Assembly: GCA_035626475.1 (NCBI GenBank)
Contig: DASPNP010000066.1
Location: forward strand, 1 to 64,000
Direction of reading: 5' to 3'
DNA length: 64,000 bases
DNA from: DASPKT01 sp035626475
GTDB lineage: Bacteria > Pseudomonadota > Alphaproteobacteria > Azospirillales > Azospirillaceae
The position numbers were made by a program, and so were the translations under genes. Below, piece by piece: positions 61,334 through 64,000 of this stretch (position 1 is the first letter of the stretch; each line of letters begins with the position of its first letter). The notes beneath the pieces were generated by a model. That model saw only the letters and a program-made list of their open reading frames with translations. It made no database searches and had not been told where the DNA came from.

Positions 61334-62086
61334 CTACGACTCTTCGGCTGCCAGAATACCAGATATGGTGTGCTTCTTGCGATAGCGATCTACGAATCGC
61401 GCCCGGGCGGGGGGCACCTCGATGTGGCGTTGGGCGAAGACGTGGCGCTCCAGGAAATGGCCCGTCAGCGCCAGCCCCATCGCCACCTCGTCCGGCCCGC
61501 CGCCGCCCCGGCCGATCAGGAAGCCCGGCAGCGGCAGCAGCTTGTCGCGGTAGGGCTCGGAGGCCGACAGCGACACGGCGCGGCCGGTGCGCGGGCTGAC
61601 GAAGGCCAGCTGGTCGTTGACGCCGGTGGCGGCGCAGCGCTCCAGGTCGAGGCCGAAGCCGATCTCGTCCAGCAGCCCCACCTCCCAGCGGACATAGACC
61701 TCCGCCCAGACGTCGGTCTCCAGCGCCTCCATCAGCGCCAGGGTGGCGAGATAGAGGCCGGGATGCGGCTCGCGCTCCGCCAATGCCGCATCGGCGATGG
61801 CGCAGGCCGAGGACAGCGCCGCCAGCCGCAGCGGCTCGTCCAGCAGCCCGGCCGAGACCGACCGCTTGGGCTCCAGGCCGTAGCCGCCGAGATTCTCCGC
61901 CAGCCTTCCGCGCCAGCGCGCCTCGACCAGCGTGCCCGGCTCCAGCACGGGGCGCATCTGCCGCCCCTGCCCGCCATGCACCAGCCCGGCGTGGCGGCCG
62001 TGCTCGCGCGTCAGCAGCACCGCCACCGCCGCCGTCTCGGCGTGCGGGCGGGCCGACAACACGATGCCTTCGTCCGTCCAATCCAT
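61334..62086 (-). CDS. recO: DNA repair protein RecO
   Basis: 250 aa. N-terminal OB fold (MDWTDEGIVLSARPHAETAA, VLLTREHGRHAGLVHGGQGR) and a helical C-terminal domain (LERCAATG, LAFVSPRTGRAVS). Works with RecF/RecR to load RecA. The ATG at 62086 is chosen by homology (MDWTDEGIVL). Zinc cysteines of the canonical motif are not all present. 62 nt from parC on the same strand. Confidence 0.9.
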   Translation of the reverse strand: MDWTDEGIVLSARPHAETAAVAVLLTREHGRHAGLVHGGQGRQMRPVLEPGTLVEARWRGRLAENLGGYGLEPKRSVSAGLLDEPLRLAALSSACAIADAALAEREPHPGLYLATLALMEALETDVWAEVYVRWEVGLLDEIGFGLDLERCAATGVNDQLAFVSPRTGRAVSLSASEPYRDKLLPLPGFLIGRGGGGPDEVAMGLALTGHFLERHVFAQRHIEVPPARARFVDRYRKKHTISGILAAEES

Positions 62087-62212
62087 GGCGCTTTTTCCAC
62101 CGGCCCGGACCCACATGCCCGGAGCCGACATATGGGTATGAATTCGGCCCTGTGTAAGGCTAGCGGAACTGGTATAGACTCAGGAAGAACCCACCATTCC
62201 GGCAAGCCTCCC

Positions 62213-64000
62213 GTGCCCCGCACAAGTGTCGTCGACGAGTTGAGCGAGCGCTACAAGCTTGCCGGTCTGACCAGCGGCGACGCCATCTGGGACTGGGACC
62301 CGCGCGCCGGCAGCCTGTACCTGTCGCCGGGCTTCCGGGCGCTGCTGGGCCTCACCCCCGACGATCTCGGCGATGAGCCGGAGATGTGGTTCGGCCGGGT
62401 CCATCCCGACGACACCCAATGGCTGGAGGCGACGCTGCGGCCGCAGCTGCGCCAGCCCACCGGCCCCTTCACCATCGAGCACCGGGTCCGCTGCCCGGGT
62501 CTGGAGGGCGAGGAGCGCTGGACCTGGCTGATGGTGCGCGGCAACGCCATGATCGGCGCCGACGGCGCGGTGGAGCGGCTGATCGGCACGGCCCTGGACA
62601 TCACCGAGCGCAAGAAGGTCGAGGAGCAGCTGCGCCTCAACGAGGAGCGCTACTCGCTGGCCGCCGCCGCCTCGAATGACGGCATCTACGACTGGGATCT
62701 GCGCTCCGACCGGGTCTATTACTCGCGCCGCTGGAAGGCGCTGCACGCCGTGCCCGAGACGGACCCGTCGGAGAGCCCGGCCCTGTGGCTGGACATGGTC
62801 GATCCGGAGGATCTGATCTGGCTGCAGGCGACCCTCGACGCCCAGGCCAGCGCCGGCGGCAAGCCGTTCCAGATCGAGTACCGCATCACCCGGCGCGACC
62901 GCGCGCGGCGCTGGATGCTCTGCCGAGGCATCGCCGTGCTGGACGCGCAGGGCGAGCCCACCCGCCTGGTCGGCTCGCACAGCGACATCACCGAGCGCAA
63001 GCTGGCCGAGGAACGGCTGCGCCATAGCGAGGAGCGCTACGCCCTTGCCGCCCAGGGCGCCAATGACGGTCTCTGGGACTGGCAGCTCGAGCGCGGCGAG
63101 GTCTACTACTCGCCCCGCTGGACCGCCATGCTGGGGCTGGGCGGCGGCGAGCGCACCGGCACCATCCAGGACTGGTACGACCTGGTCCATGCCGACGACC
63201 TGCCCGGCCTGCGTGCGGCGCTGCAGCTGCATTTGGACGGCGGCAGCGACCATCTGGAGACGGAGATCCGCGTCCACCACGCCAGCGGGGCGGAGATGTG
63301 GGTGCTGGTCCGCGGCCTCGCCACCCGCGACGCCATGGGCGAGGCCGTCCGCGTGGCCGGTTCCATCACCGACATCACCGCCCGCAAGCGCGCCGAGCGC
63401 CAGCTGCTGCACGACGCCTTCCATGACGGGCTGACCGGCCTGCCCAACCGCATGCTGCTGCTGGACCGTACCGGCCAGGCGATGGACCGCCGCCGCCGGC
63501 CGGAGGAGGCGCAGTTCGCGGTGATGCTGTTCGACATCGACCATTTCAAGACCATCAACGACAGCCTGGGCCCGCTGGCCGGCGACCAGGTGCTGCGCGT
63601 CGTCGGCCAGCGTCTGGCCGAAGCGCGCCGGGTGGGCGACACGGTGGCGCGGCTGTCGGCGGACGAGTTCGGCGTGCTGATGGACGGCGTCATCGACGTG
63701 AAGGCGGCGGTGAGCGCGGCCGAGCGCCTGAGCGCGGCGCTGGCCGAGCCGGTGATGGTCCAGGACGAGGAGGTGGTGGTCACCGTCTCGGTCGGCATCG
63801 CCATGTCCGGCACCGGCTACGAGCTGCCGAACGACATGATGCGCGACGCCAGCCTGGCCATGTACCGCGCCAAGGCCGGCGGCCGGAACCGGATCGAGGT
63901 CTTCGACGACGCGCTGCGCGAGCGGGCGCTGACCCGGCTGCGCACCGAATCCGACCTGCGCCACGCCATCGACCAGGGCCAGTTCGCGCTGTTCTACCAG
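62213..64000 (+). CDS. PAS-PAS-PAS-GGDEF-EAL sensor (3' part beyond window)
   Basis: Three PAS domains with PAC tails are visible (about 15-135, 146-266, 275-398; each ends DITERK or DITARK). A GGDEF-type domain follows (LHDAFHDGLTGLPNRMLLLD, VMLFDIDHFKTINDSLG). Its active-site motif is SADEF (63656-63670) instead of GGDEF, while the inhibitory-site RVGD five residues upstream is intact. An EAL domain begins at RTESDLRHAIDQGQFALFYQ and runs off the end. GTG 62213 is the likely start but lacks a clear ribosome site. Probably a cyclic-di-GMP phosphodiesterase. Confidence 0.88.
   Translation, partial: MPRTSVVDELSERYKLAGLTSGDAIWDWDPRAGSLYLSPGFRALLGLTPDDLGDEPEMWFGRVHPDDTQWLEATLRPQLRQPTGPFTIEHRVRCPGLEGEERWTWLMVRGNAMIGADGAVERLIGTALDITERKKVEEQLRLNEERYSLAAAASNDGIYDWDLRSDRVYYSRRWKALHAVPETDPSESPALWLDMVDPEDLIWLQATLDAQASAGGKPFQIEYRITRRDRARRWMLCRGIAVLDAQGEPTRLVGSHSDITERKLAEERLRHSEERYALAAQGANDGLWDWQLERGEVYYSPRWTAMLGLGGGERTGTIQDWYDLVHADDLPGLRAALQLHLDGGSDHLETEIRVHHASGAEMWVLVRGLATRDAMGEAVRVAGSITDITARKRAERQLLHDAFHDGLTGLPNRMLLLDRTGQAMDRRRRPEEAQFAVMLFDIDHFKTINDSLGPLAGDQVLRVVGQRLAEARRVGDTVARLSADEFGVLMDGVIDVKAAVSAAERLSAALAEPVMVQDEEVVVTVSVGIAMSGTGYELPNDMMRDASLAMYRAKAGGRNRIEVFDDALRERALTRLRTESDLRHAIDQGQFALFYQ

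Overview
The window is about 64 kb of very GC-rich chromosome. Gene content and order (yebC-ruvCAB-ybgC-tolQRAB-pal-cpoB-tilS-ftsH, zapA next to a 6S-like locus and 5-FCL, tkt-gap, class I aldolase-thiE, efp-suhB) point to an alphaproteobacterium of the Rhodospirillales/Azospirillaceae kind. This placement rests on synteny and protein resemblance read by eye. No rRNA, tRNA, insertion sequence, prophage or CRISPR array was seen.

Layout. 1-14197, almost all on the minus strand: a long housekeeping stretch running DUF4164-zapA-(6S-like RNA)-antitoxin/toxin-5-FCL-ymdB-yebC-ruvCAB-ybgC-tolQRAB-pal-cpoB-tilS-ftsH, with many 1-8 nt overlaps. 14524-22408: central carbon genes (tkt, gap, fbaB, thiE, a tautomerase), interrupted by DUF3088 and a tandem pair of CPBP membrane proteases where pgk would often sit. 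22669-30454: epmA and its target efp, suhB, and a three-gene MotA/MotB/OmpA-like envelope motor cluster. 30812-34593: livHMGF permease and ATPase genes without a binding protein. 34863-44886: prmA, hemB, a large tandem-duplicated FG-GAP protein, two alpha/beta hydrolases, a basic amino acid decarboxylase and an aldehyde dehydrogenase. 45020-54337: an RTX metalloprotease-like protein, a flavin reductase, motB, bpt, two TRAP-type binding proteins (one degenerate), DUF1294 and an RTX/FG-GAP fusion. 54347-64000: a LysR regulator divergent from an isoquinoline-oxidoreductase-like molybdenum enzyme, a lone nucleotidyltransferase, parC, recO and a truncated PAS-GGDEF-EAL sensor.

Themes. Envelope energetics recurs: Tol-Pal, flagellar MotB, and the uncharacterised MotA/MotB/OmpA cluster. 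Calcium-binding sequence also recurs: three large proteins with RTX or FG-GAP calcium loops and no Sec signal, plus a canonical EF-hand loop in the periplasmic linker of MotB. Several intergenic spaces are filled by dispersed inverted-repeat elements of at least three families, two of them nested in each other.

The observations I rate highest are the EF-hand MotB, the three-gene envelope motor cluster, the toxin-antitoxin pair joined by translational coupling to folate and housekeeping genes next to a 6S-like RNA, and the tandem duplication in the FG-GAP protein.
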